Shown here: piece by piece, positions 51,960 through 60,600 of the stretch | Position numbering within the stretch: position 1 is the first letter of the stretch | How the letters are laid out: the number at the start of each line of letters is the position of its first letter | Origin: Rhizobium sp. AQ_MP | GTDB lineage: Bacteria; Pseudomonadota; Alphaproteobacteria; Rhizobiales; Rhizobiaceae | Direction of reading: 5' to 3' | Assembly: GCF_014237835.1 (NCBI RefSeq) | Contig: NZ_JACJVI010000021.1 | Span: forward strand, 1-64,000 | DNA: 64,000 nucleotides | Position numbers and translations under genes: made by a program | The notes under the pieces: generated by a model | Seen by the model: the letters and a program-made list of their open reading frames with translations, nothing else | The model's database searches: none | Told to the model about the DNA's origin: nothing

Positions 51960-54038
51960 ATGGACGCCAAGAGCACGCATTTTCATGTCACGCCGGGCGA
52001 ATGGCACCAACTCGGCGCGTGCTTCGATGGAGAGGGCACCAACTTCGCTCTCTTTTCCGCCCACGCAGAACGCGTCGAGCTCTGCCTCTTCGACGATAGT
52101 GGAAGTATCGAGATCGCACGGATCGAGCTTCCCGAATACACCAACGAGGTTTGGCACGGCTATCTGCCCGGCGTTAAGCCAGGGCAGCTTTATGGCTACC
52201 GCGTCCACGGGCCTTACGAGCCGGAGAACGGGCATCGTTTCAACCCGAACAAGCTGCTGCTCGACCCCTATGCTCGCGAAATCGTGGGCGATTTCGCCTG
52301 GTCCAAGGCCCACTTCGGTTATGACTTCGACGCCGACGAGAAGGATCTCTCCTTTAACGCGCTCGATAGCGCCCCCTGTTCGCCCAAGTGTCGCGTCGTC
52401 GACCCGGCAGACAGCCGCCAGTCAAACGGGTTCCAACGCATTCCATGGGCGCAAACGATCGTCTATGAGACCCATGTAAAGGGTTTCACCAAGCTCCACC
52501 CGGCCATCCCGGACGAACTCAGAGGCACCTTCGAAGGTCTGGGTCACAAAGCTGCAGTTGATTATGTGAAGAGCCTCGGCATCACGTCGATCGAATTGCT
52601 GCCGGTCCACGCATTCCCCGATGACAGTCACCTGATGGACAAGGGGCTGCATAATTTCTGGGGCTACAACACCATCGGCTTTTTCTCTCCGGCAAGCCGC
52701 TATTATGGCCCCAAGGGCCTGCTTGGCTTCCGCGACATGGTGCGATCCTTCCACGACGCCGGCATCGAGGTGATCCTTGATGTCGTTTACAACCACACGG
52801 CAGAAGGCAACGAACTCGGCCCGACCCTGTCCTTCAAGGGCATCGACAATTTCTCCTATTACCGCACCTTGCCGGACAATCACCGCTACTACATCAACGA
52901 CACGGGCACCGGTAACACGGTCAACACCTCTCATCCCCGTGTCTTGCAGATGGTGATGGACAGTTTGCGTTATTGGGCCGAGGAGATGCATGTCGATGGT
53001 TTCCGCTTTGACCTCGGCACCATTCTGGGCCGCGAGCCCGAGGGCTTCGACCAACGCGGCGGCTTCTTCGATGCAATCTCGCAGGATCCGGTTCTCTCCA
53101 AGGTCAAACTGATCGGCGAGCCATGGGACATTGGCCCAGGCGGCTATCAGGTTGGTGGCTTCCCGCCGGGCTGGGCTGAATGGAACGACAAATACCGCGA
53201 TTCCACCCGCGAATACTGGCTGAACACCGACAATACGGCCCAGGATTTTGCTGCCCGCCTTTTGGGCTCGGGCGACATCTACGACCTTCGCGGCCGTCGC
53301 CCCTGGGCCAGCGTAAACTTCATCACCGCGCATGATGGCTTCACGTTGAACGACCTCGTTTCCTATGACCAGAAGCACAATGATGCGAACGGCGAGGACA
53401 ACAAGGACGGCCACGATCACAATCGCAGTCACAACTACGGTCATGAAGGTCCGACCGACGATGCCGGGATCAACGAGATCCGCGAGCGTCAGAAGCGCAA
53501 TTTCCTCGCCACGCTCTTCTTTTCGCACGGGACACCCATGCTCCTGGCCGGCGACGAATTCGGCCGCTCGCAGATGGGCAACAACAATGGATATTGCCAG
53601 GACAGCGAGATCAGCTGGCTGCATTGGGAAGACCTGCCGCAGACCTGCGAAGATCTACGGGAATTCACCCGCCGCCTCATCGCGCTGCGCCAGACCCAGC
53701 CACTTCTACGCCGAGCAAACTGGCGCGATGGCATGATCATCGACTGGTACAGCGTGGAGGGAGGCCATCAGGAAGCCGAGCATTGGCTGGATGGCAACCC
53801 GCTGGCGTTGAAGCTCTTGCGTCCGGATCTCGACGGCGAGGAAACAGCCTGGCCGGAGATTCTGCTGCTTTTCAACCCCGTCGCCGAGGACATCGACTTT
53901 GTGATGCCAGAGACCGGTGGCGGCAACTGGCAGCTCGAACTGACCACCTTCGATGTCGACCGTCACGGAGACGTGGCGGAGGAGGGCAAATCTTTCCGCT
54001 TGGAAGCACGGTCGCTCGCCCTGTTCAGGCGAGCCTGA
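51960..54038 (+). CDS. glgX: Glycogen debranching enzyme
   Basis: 692 residues. N-terminal CBM48-like domain (~1-110, GANFALFSAHAERVELCLFD-like stretch FALFSAHAERVELCLF), then a GH13 barrel: DVVYNHTAEG, nucleophile Asp in HVDGFRFDLGTILG, acid/base Glu in LIGEPWDIGPGG, and the transition-state Asp in ITAHDGFTLNDLVS. It hydrolyses alpha-1,6 branches of phosphorylase-limited glycogen. It is solitary here: no glgA, glgB, glgC or glgP is seen, unlike many glycogen operons. The start follows a GAGGATCAG-type site. Confidence 0.96.
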   Translation: MDAKSTHFHVTPGEWHQLGACFDGEGTNFALFSAHAERVELCLFDDSGSIEIARIELPEYTNEVWHGYLPGVKPGQLYGYRVHGPYEPENGHRFNPNKLLLDPYAREIVGDFAWSKAHFGYDFDADEKDLSFNALDSAPCSPKCRVVDPADSRQSNGFQRIPWAQTIVYETHVKGFTKLHPAIPDELRGTFEGLGHKAAVDYVKSLGITSIELLPVHAFPDDSHLMDKGLHNFWGYNTIGFFSPASRYYGPKGLLGFRDMVRSFHDAGIEVILDVVYNHTAEGNELGPTLSFKGIDNFSYYRTLPDNHRYYINDTGTGNTVNTSHPRVLQMVMDSLRYWAEEMHVDGFRFDLGTILGREPEGFDQRGGFFDAISQDPVLSKVKLIGEPWDIGPGGYQVGGFPPGWAEWNDKYRDSTREYWLNTDNTAQDFAARLLGSGDIYDLRGRRPWASVNFITAHDGFTLNDLVSYDQKHNDANGEDNKDGHDHNRSHNYGHEGPTDDAGINEIRERQKRNFLATLFFSHGTPMLLAGDEFGRSQMGNNNGYCQDSEISWLHWEDLPQTCEDLREFTRRLIALRQTQPLLRRANWRDGMIIDWYSVEGGHQEAEHWLDGNPLALKLLRPDLDGEETAWPEILLLFNPVAEDIDFVMPETGGGNWQLELTTFDVDRHGDVAEEGKSFRLEARSLALFRRA

Positions 54039-54047
54039 CAACCGCCG

Positions 54048-55055
54048 TCAGTCCTCTGATGCGCGCTGCAAGACCTCGAAGTCGTAAAGCTGCCCGGCCA
54101 CGGAAATGCGCCGGGCAGATATCACGACAGGCACCACATTGCCGCCGCCATCGCGGATATCACCCCGCATGCCGGAGTAGCCTCCGTCGCGGTCAAGCAG
54201 CATCAGCCGTTCCGCACGTGCCTCGCTCCCGGAGACCACGCCGGACGCTACCATCTCGCTTCCCCCGATCTCATCCCAGCTTTTGCCAACAAGGTCGAGA
54301 TAGGCTTGGTTGACCCGGATGTAACGGGAACTCTTCTGACCGATGCTCGAAATGGAGAAGGCAACCGGTGAGAGTTCGAACAGTGCCTGGATCACTGGCC
54401 CGGATAGGGCATTGGCTTCCGCTTGTTCGATGACCTCCTGAGAAATCGCCTCCTCGTCGCGAGCGGGCGTGAGTTCGTAGTCGGCAGGTAGCGCCAGTTC
54501 GTCCCGCAACACCGCCACGAACCGCCACAGGTCGATCTCGAGAAACTGGGGTTTGTGGCGATCTTCGACGTTTTCAAGCTGCACAGGCAGCGTCTCGATG
54601 GCATCGGTAAGACGTTGCGTCTCTCGTGCATTCCGGGCGCCGTTCAAGAGCTCGGTGAGCTTACCGATCGCAATGTTCCGGAGGATAACATAGCCGGCCT
54701 GCAGCTTTGTCGCTCGTTCGGCCTCGACCTCTTCCACCGGTCGGGTACCGTCAGCAACCGGCAACTGTTCGAGTAGCGCCCAGATGTTGCGTTCTTCGGG
54801 GCATTCCTCATGCTTGGCTGTGCCCTGCGGCGCGTAGCGAATAAGGCTCAGGATTGTTTCGACGCCGAATGCATCGACATCGGCGCTGACCGTCTTGCCG
54901 TCCGTCCCGGTTTCCTGAGCCGTCAGGCGGCTGGGACCGCCATTGTCATCGAAGTAGACGCAAACCTCAGAGATCCGGTCCGGAAACTCGAGCCAGGGGT
55001 GCTCGCTACGAAACGTCTTCAGCGCGGACTGGTCGAGCACTGTCAAAGCATACAT
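54048..55055 (-). CDS. PAS domain protein of unknown function
   Basis: 335 residues from the ATG at 55055, with GGAGGC upstream; the frame is open to 55121. Residues ~1-100 are a separate alpha/beta region (MYALTVLDQSALKTFRSEHP); ~110-195 is mainly helical; ~215-335 is a PAS domain (FSISSIGQKSSRYIRVNQAY, then DLVGKSWDEIGG and an IRDGGGNVVPVVISARRI end). No kinase, GGDEF or HTH follows, so it is a sensor or adaptor without a visible output. It is tail-to-tail with glgX. Confidence 0.75.
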   Translation of the reverse strand: MYALTVLDQSALKTFRSEHPWLEFPDRISEVCVYFDDNGGPSRLTAQETGTDGKTVSADVDAFGVETILSLIRYAPQGTAKHEECPEERNIWALLEQLPVADGTRPVEEVEAERATKLQAGYVILRNIAIGKLTELLNGARNARETQRLTDAIETLPVQLENVEDRHKPQFLEIDLWRFVAVLRDELALPADYELTPARDEEAISQEVIEQAEANALSGPVIQALFELSPVAFSISSIGQKSSRYIRVNQAYLDLVGKSWDEIGGSEMVASGVVSGSEARAERLMLLDRDGGYSGMRGDIRDGGGNVVPVVISARRISVAGQLYDFEVLQRASED

Positions 55056-55237
55056 GGCGCCTCCTCCACAACCGGTCGTGGTGCAAGGCACCGTCTCCCG
55101 CTCCACCCGAACAGGAATCACCGTACCTCAGCATAAATCAAACATAGCGGCTTCTGAACGTGTTTCTATGTCCGCACAAGTATATGAATGTTTAAGCTGA
55201 AGTCTTGCAGTTTCGACACCGACGCAAGAATGCGACA

Positions 55238-55275
55238 GTCCCGCTCCCGGATCAATCAATGATGGGGAGCGGGAC
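55238..55275 (-). terminator. Hairpin downstream of gcdH
   Basis: A perfect 11-bp stem GTCCCGCTCCC/GGGAGCGGGAC with a 16-base loop lies 20 bases past the gcdH stop. The T-tract is absent, so it may be a terminator or mRNA-stabilising end. The remaining ~180 bases to the PAS gene hold its promoter and nothing else recognised. Confidence 0.65.
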
Positions 55276-55294
55276 TGAACTCACTGAGTAACGA

Positions 55295-56479
55295 TCAGAA
55301 AAACGCCTGAATGCCGGTTTGCGCACGGCCCAGGATCAAGGCATGCACGTCATGCGTGCCCTCATAGGTATTGACGGTTTCCAGGTTCTGCGCATGGCGC
55401 ATGACATGGTATTCGATCTGGATACCGTTGCCGCCGTGCATGTCGCGGGCCATGCGGGCGATGTCGAGTGCCTTGCCGCAGTTGTTGCGCTTGACGATCG
55501 AGATCATTTCCGGAGCGAACTGGTGTTCGTCCATCAGGCGACCGACGCGGAGAGAACCGAGCAGGCCGAGCGCGATTTCGGTCTGCATGTCGGCCAGTTT
55601 CTTCTGGAAGAGCTGCGTGCCGGCGAGCGGCTTGCCGAACTGCTTGCGATCGAGACCATACTGGCGAGCACGATGCCAGCAATCCTCGGCCGCACCGAGA
55701 ACGCCCCAGGAAATGCCATACCGGGCGCGGTTGAGGCAGCCGAACGGACCCTTGAGGCCCGAGACGTTTGGCATCAGCGCATCTTCGCCGACTTCGACGC
55801 CGTCCATGACGATTTCGCCGGTAACCGAAGCGCGCAGCGAAAGTTTGCCGCCGATCTTCGGAGCGGACAGCCCCTTCATGCCCTTCTCAAGAATGAAGCC
55901 GCGGATTTCGCCGCCATGGGCTTCCGACTTCGCCCAGACGACGAAGACATCGGCGATCGGTGCGTTGGAGATCCACATCTTCGAGCCGCGCAGGCGATAG
56001 CCGCCCTCGATCTTCTCGGCGCGCGTCTTCATGCCGCCCGGATCGGAGCCGGCATCCGGCTCGGTCAGGCCGAAGCAACCGATGAGTTCACCGGAAACGA
56101 GACCTGGAAGATACTTGTCCTTCTGCTCCTCCGAGCCATAGGCATAGATCGGATAGATGACGAGCGACGACTGCACGCTCATCATCGAGCGATAGCCGGA
56201 GTCGATGCGCTCGATCTCCCGCGCCACCAGGCCGTAGGACACGTAGTTGGCGCCGGCAGCACCATACTTCTCGGGCAGCGTCACACCGAGGAGACCGGCC
56301 TTGCCCATCAGGCGGAAGAGCTCAGGCTCGACCGTTTCACCGAGATAGGCGTCCGCGACCCGCGGAGCGAGCTCGGCTTCGGCAAAACCCGCCGCCGCAT
56401 CCTGGATCATCCGCTCATCCTCGCTGAGGATCTCGGACATCAGGAAGGGATCACTCCAGGAAAAGGGTCGCATCTCGCT
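55295..56479 (-). CDS. gcdH: Glutaryl-CoA dehydrogenase
   Basis: 394 residues from the ATG at 56479; an ATG at 56491 adds four. Acyl-CoA dehydrogenase fold: GCFGLTEPDAGSDPGGMKTR (FAD/substrate block), KMWISNAPIADVFVVWAK, and the C-terminal base in NLETVNTYEGTHDVHALILG. The Glu in TYEGTHDVH, together with the family-specific RAQTGIQAFF end, marks glutaryl-CoA dehydrogenase, which oxidises and decarboxylates glutaryl-CoA to crotonyl-CoA. That is a late step of lysine and tryptophan breakdown, downstream of the aminoadipate made by AmaB in this window. It is divergent from a LysR regulator. Confidence 0.94.
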   Translation of the reverse strand, partial: SEMRPFSWSDPFLMSEILSEDERMIQDAAAGFAEAELAPRVADAYLGETVEPELFRLMGKAGLLGVTLPEKYGAAGANYVSYGLVAREIERIDSGYRSMMSVQSSLVIYPIYAYGSEEQKDKYLPGLVSGELIGCFGLTEPDAGSDPGGMKTRAEKIEGGYRLRGSKMWISNAPIADVFVVWAKSEAHGGEIRGFILEKGMKGLSAPKIGGKLSLRASVTGEIVMDGVEVGEDALMPNVSGLKGPFGCLNRARYGISWGVLGAAEDCWHRARQYGLDRKQFGKPLAGTQLFQKKLADMQTEIALGLLGSLRVGRLMDEHQFAPEMISIVKRNNCGKALDIARMARDMHGGNGIQIEYHVMRHAQNLETVNTYEGTHDVHALILGRAQTGIQAFF

Positions 56480-56579
56480 CATCGGTCTCATCCATTTGTT
56501 TCGTTATGCCAGATTGCTCATGTCTGACAACAATTCAAGCCATGTTTACTCATGTTGCTATTAGGTCTATTCATATCAC

Positions 56580-57491
56580 ATGCTCACACATCAACGCCGT
56601 TTCCTGCCGTCCACCAGCGCGCTCGCCGCCTTCGATTCCGTTGCCAAGCTCGGCAGCTTTTCGGCTGCCGCCAACGAACTGGCGCTGACACAAGGGGCGA
56701 TCAGCCGCCAGATCGGCCTTCTCGAGGACCAGCTCGGCGTCAAACTCTTCGAGCGCACCAATCGCGGCGTCGAACTGACGGCCATCGGCCGAACCTATGC
56801 AAGAGGTATCGGGGACGCACTGGCCACGATCCGCACGCTCTCGCTCGAAGCCATGGCGACCCGCGACGACACGCATCTGCGCCTCGCCATCCTCCCCACC
56901 TTCGGCACCCGCTGGCTGATGCCACGCATCCCCGACTTCCTGTCGAAGAACCCGGCCATCATCATGGATTTCGCCACGCGCATCGGCCAGTTTGACTTCG
57001 AGGGCTCGGGGCTGGATGCCGCGATCCATATCGGCGAACCGAACTGGCCCGGCACGGATTGCCAGTTCCTCATGCATGAGATGGTGGTGCCGGTCTGCAG
57101 CCCGGCCTTTCTCGCCGCCAACCCGGTGAAGCGGCCCGAGGATCTGCTGGCCAAACCGCTCTTCGACATGGCGTCGCGCCCGCGCGCCTGGGAGCATTGG
57201 TTTGCGAGCCTCAACATCAGCGAAGGCCGGGGCGGTGGCATGCGTTTCGAGCAATTCTCCAACGTCGTCCAGGCCTGCCATGCGGGCCTCGGCATTGCAC
57301 TGGTACCGACCTTCCTGATCGAGCCCGAACTGGCGAGTGGACAGCTGGTCCGCGCCTGGGATCATGAGGTGAAAAGTGCCAGCGCCTATTACCTCGTGCG
57401 ACCGCTGTCGAAGATGGCCTACGGGCCGGCAAGCACCTTTGCCGCCTGGATCCTCGAGCAGGCCAGAAGCTTCAGCGAACGACGCCCGTAA
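56580..57491 (+). CDS. LysR-family regulator, GcvA-type (likely of gcdH)
   Basis: 303 residues. HTH at ~15-45 (FDSVAKLGSFSAAANELALT, QGAISRQIGLLEDQLGVKLF) and the GcvA-type effector domain (LRLAILPTFGTRWLMPRIPD, then DAAIHIGEPNWPGTDCQFLM and CHAGLGIALVPTFLIEPELA). Divergent from gcdH with a ~100-bp shared promoter, like GcdR in pseudomonads. Strong similarity to the LysR at 39355-40254 over the whole length indicates a recent paralogue or paired regulator of one pathway. Glutarate-type metabolites are likely effectors by context only. Confidence 0.9.
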   Translation: MLTHQRRFLPSTSALAAFDSVAKLGSFSAAANELALTQGAISRQIGLLEDQLGVKLFERTNRGVELTAIGRTYARGIGDALATIRTLSLEAMATRDDTHLRLAILPTFGTRWLMPRIPDFLSKNPAIIMDFATRIGQFDFEGSGLDAAIHIGEPNWPGTDCQFLMHEMVVPVCSPAFLAANPVKRPEDLLAKPLFDMASRPRAWEHWFASLNISEGRGGGMRFEQFSNVVQACHAGLGIALVPTFLIEPELASGQLVRAWDHEVKSASAYYLVRPLSKMAYGPASTFAAWILEQARSFSERRP

Positions 57492-57606
57492 GGCACCTGC
57501 AGTCTACCCAGAAATGACTCGCAGCCTGTGTCCTGTGCCGATTGACAAGCCACCGTCATGAGCAAAGAGTAACCTCTCAAAGCCGTGATCAGGCTCGGAG
57601 GGGACC

Positions 57607-60600
57607 ATGTTGAAGCACCGTTTTTCGGCAATTTTCACACTTGCACTTGCGCTCGTCCCGCTACCCCTCCTTCCCGCTTCCGCTCAAGATGTCAGAACCA
57701 TCGAGCGGATCGACGATGCCGACTATTTCGGCTTCGATATGCGCACCGAGAAGAACGTCTCCATCGACGAATGCGAGGCGAGCTGCATCGGCGATTCCTC
57801 CTGCCGGGCCTTCACCTACAATCCGAAGGTCAACTGGTGCTTCCTAAAGTCCGACTATGACCAGCTGAACAGCTTCCCGGGCGCCATCGCCGGCCGCATC
57901 GTCGTTCAGGCGGCAGAGGAAGACATCGGCGCCCCGCCAGCCCTGGCTTTCATTTCGGATTACCTGAAAACCGAAGCCCGCAACCAGCGTGACAATCTCG
58001 CCATTGCTCCAGAGCAGGAGGGGTTGGGACGCGATGCGCTCATCGAAACCGGTCGCGCTGCCTTCACCGGCGGCAACGTCGACTTCGCCGTTGCCTCGAT
58101 GAAGGGCGCGCTGTCCATCGATCCCGACGATCAGGCCCTATGGCTGGAACTGGCCCGCATGGCCAACACCGTGACCGGGAACTACGGAATGGCCAATGAA
58201 GGGGCGATGGCCGCGATCAACGGCTATCTCCTCACCCGTGGTGCCGCGACCCGCGCAGAGGCATTGGCTACCCTCGCCAAGTCACTCGAAAACAGCGAGA
58301 CCTGGCGTCCGGCGCTCAGCGCCTACAAGGCCAGCCTCGAACTGGCGTCGAATGCGGAAGTCCAGGCCGCCTTCGAAGATCTGCGCTCCCGCCAGGGCTT
58401 CCGCGTTGTCAACAACACTGTTGATTCCGACAGCGCTTCGCCGCGTGCCTGCGTCGAATTCTCCGAACCGCTGGTCAAGCGCGGCGTCGACTATTCGTCC
58501 TTCGTCACACTCGATGGCAAGACGCCGAAGGCGCTCGAAGCCAAGAACAACCAGATCTGCGTCGAAGGCCTGGAGCATGGCGGGCGCTATCGCCTCGCAA
58601 TCCGCGCCGGCCTCCCCTCCTCGGTGGACGAGAACCTGGAAGCCCCGGTCGAACTGGAACTCTATGTCCGCGACCGCAGCTCCATCGTGCGTTTCACCGG
58701 CGACAGTTTCGTTCTGCCTTCCTCTGCCCGTCAGGGCATTCCGCTGGTCTCGATCAACAGCGAAAGCGCCAATCTCGAGCTCTACCGGATCGGCGACCGC
58801 AACATCGCTCCGCTGCTGGCATCCTCGCAGTTCCTCACCCAGATGGACGGCTATACCGCCGGCCGCGTGAAGGATGAACTGGGCGAACTCGTCTGGCAGG
58901 GTTCGGTCGAGATCGCCAACGAGCAGAACAAGGAAGTCGTCACCAGCATTCCGCTGCAGGACGCGCTGCCGACCCGCAAGCCCGGCATCTACGTGATGAC
59001 CGCGGTCTCCCCGACCGGGATCACCGAGAGCTGGGACAGCCGCGCGACGCAGTGGTTCGTGGTCTCCGACATCGGACTCTCGACCTTTGCCGGCACGGAC
59101 GGCCTGCATGTCTTCGCCCGTTCGCTCGCATCGGCAAGCCCGCTTGCCAATATCGAACTGCAGCTGATCGCCAAGAACAACGAGATCCTGGCAACCGCCA
59201 CGACCGATGCCGAGGGTCGCGCCCGCTTTGATGCCGGTCTCGTACGTGGCGGCGCAGCCCTTGCTCCGGCCGTCATCGCAGCCCGCAGCGGTGCCGACGA
59301 CAACGTCTTCCTCGACATGACCCGCGCCGGCTTCGATCTCTCTGACCGCGGCGTCACCGGTCGCCCGGCACCGGGCCCGGTCGACATCCTGGCCTGGACC
59401 GAGCGTGGCATCTACCGCCCCGGCGAAACCGTGCATGCTGCAGCGCTGGCCCGGGACACCAATGCCGATGCCATTTCCGGCCTGCCGCTGACCTTCCTGT
59501 TTTCGCGACCGGATGGCGTCGAGTTCCGCCGCATGGCGGTATCAAGCGAGACGCTTGGTGGTTATGCGGTTGACCTCCCGATCTTGGCCAATGCCATGCG
59601 CGGCACCTGGACGGTCGCGATCCACACCGATCCCAAGAAGCCGGCGATCGCCCAGTCCACCTTCCTCGTCGACGACTTCGTGCCGGATCGGCTCGATCTC
59701 AAACTGTCGAGCGAAGCAAAGGGGATCTCGCCTGAGGCACCCGTGACGGTCTCCGCCGATGGCCGTTACCTTTACGGCGCACCGGCAGCAGGCCTCACGC
59801 TCGAAGGCGAAGTCGTCATTCGCCCGACGACAAGCCATCCGGACTTCGACCGCTACAGCTTCGGCCTGGCGGACGAAGAAGGCATCGAGGACATGCGTGT
59901 CCCGCTCGAAGGCCTGTCACCGTTGGATGACGACGGTCTCGCCACCATCGACGTTTCCCTGACCGACCTGCCCTCCACGACGCGGCTCCTGAATGCCGAC
60001 GTGGTCCTGCGCCTGCGCGAAGGCGGTGGTCGCGCCGTCGAACGCAAGCTGACCCTGCCGGTCACGCCGGAAGGTCCTGTGATCGGCATCAAGCCGGAAT
60101 TCGAGGGCGATCTGGCCGAAAACACCAATGCAGCCTTCAACCTGATCGCCCTTGGCCCCAATCGTCAGCGTCAGGCGCTGGCGGGCGCCCGCTGGAAGCT
60201 GATCAAGCTGGAGCGGAACTACCAGTGGTACCGCGACGGCTCGTCCTGGCGCTACGAACCGATCACCACGACCAAGCTTGTGGCCGATGGCACAACAGAC
60301 ATCGCAGCCGATGGCACAGCGCTTTCGGTACCCGTCACCTGGGGCAGCCACCGCCTGGAGGTCGAGCAAGGCGGCGCCGTCACCAGCGTCGACTTTGACG
60401 CCGGCTGGTTCGTCACCGCAAGCTCCACGGAGACGCCCGATGCCCTCGAAATCGGCCTCGACAAGCCCTCCTATCAGGTCGGCGAGACCGCAAAGCTGAA
60501 GATCTCGCCGCGCTTTGCCGGCCAGGTGATCGTCACCTCCGGCACGGATGCTCTGATTTCCACCCAGGTTGCCGATGTCCCGGCCACAGGCGCGGAGATC

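Noticed and set aside
52422..53624. 400-codon minus-strand ORF antisense to glgX
   Set aside because: Antisense shadow; glgX has all GH13 residues.
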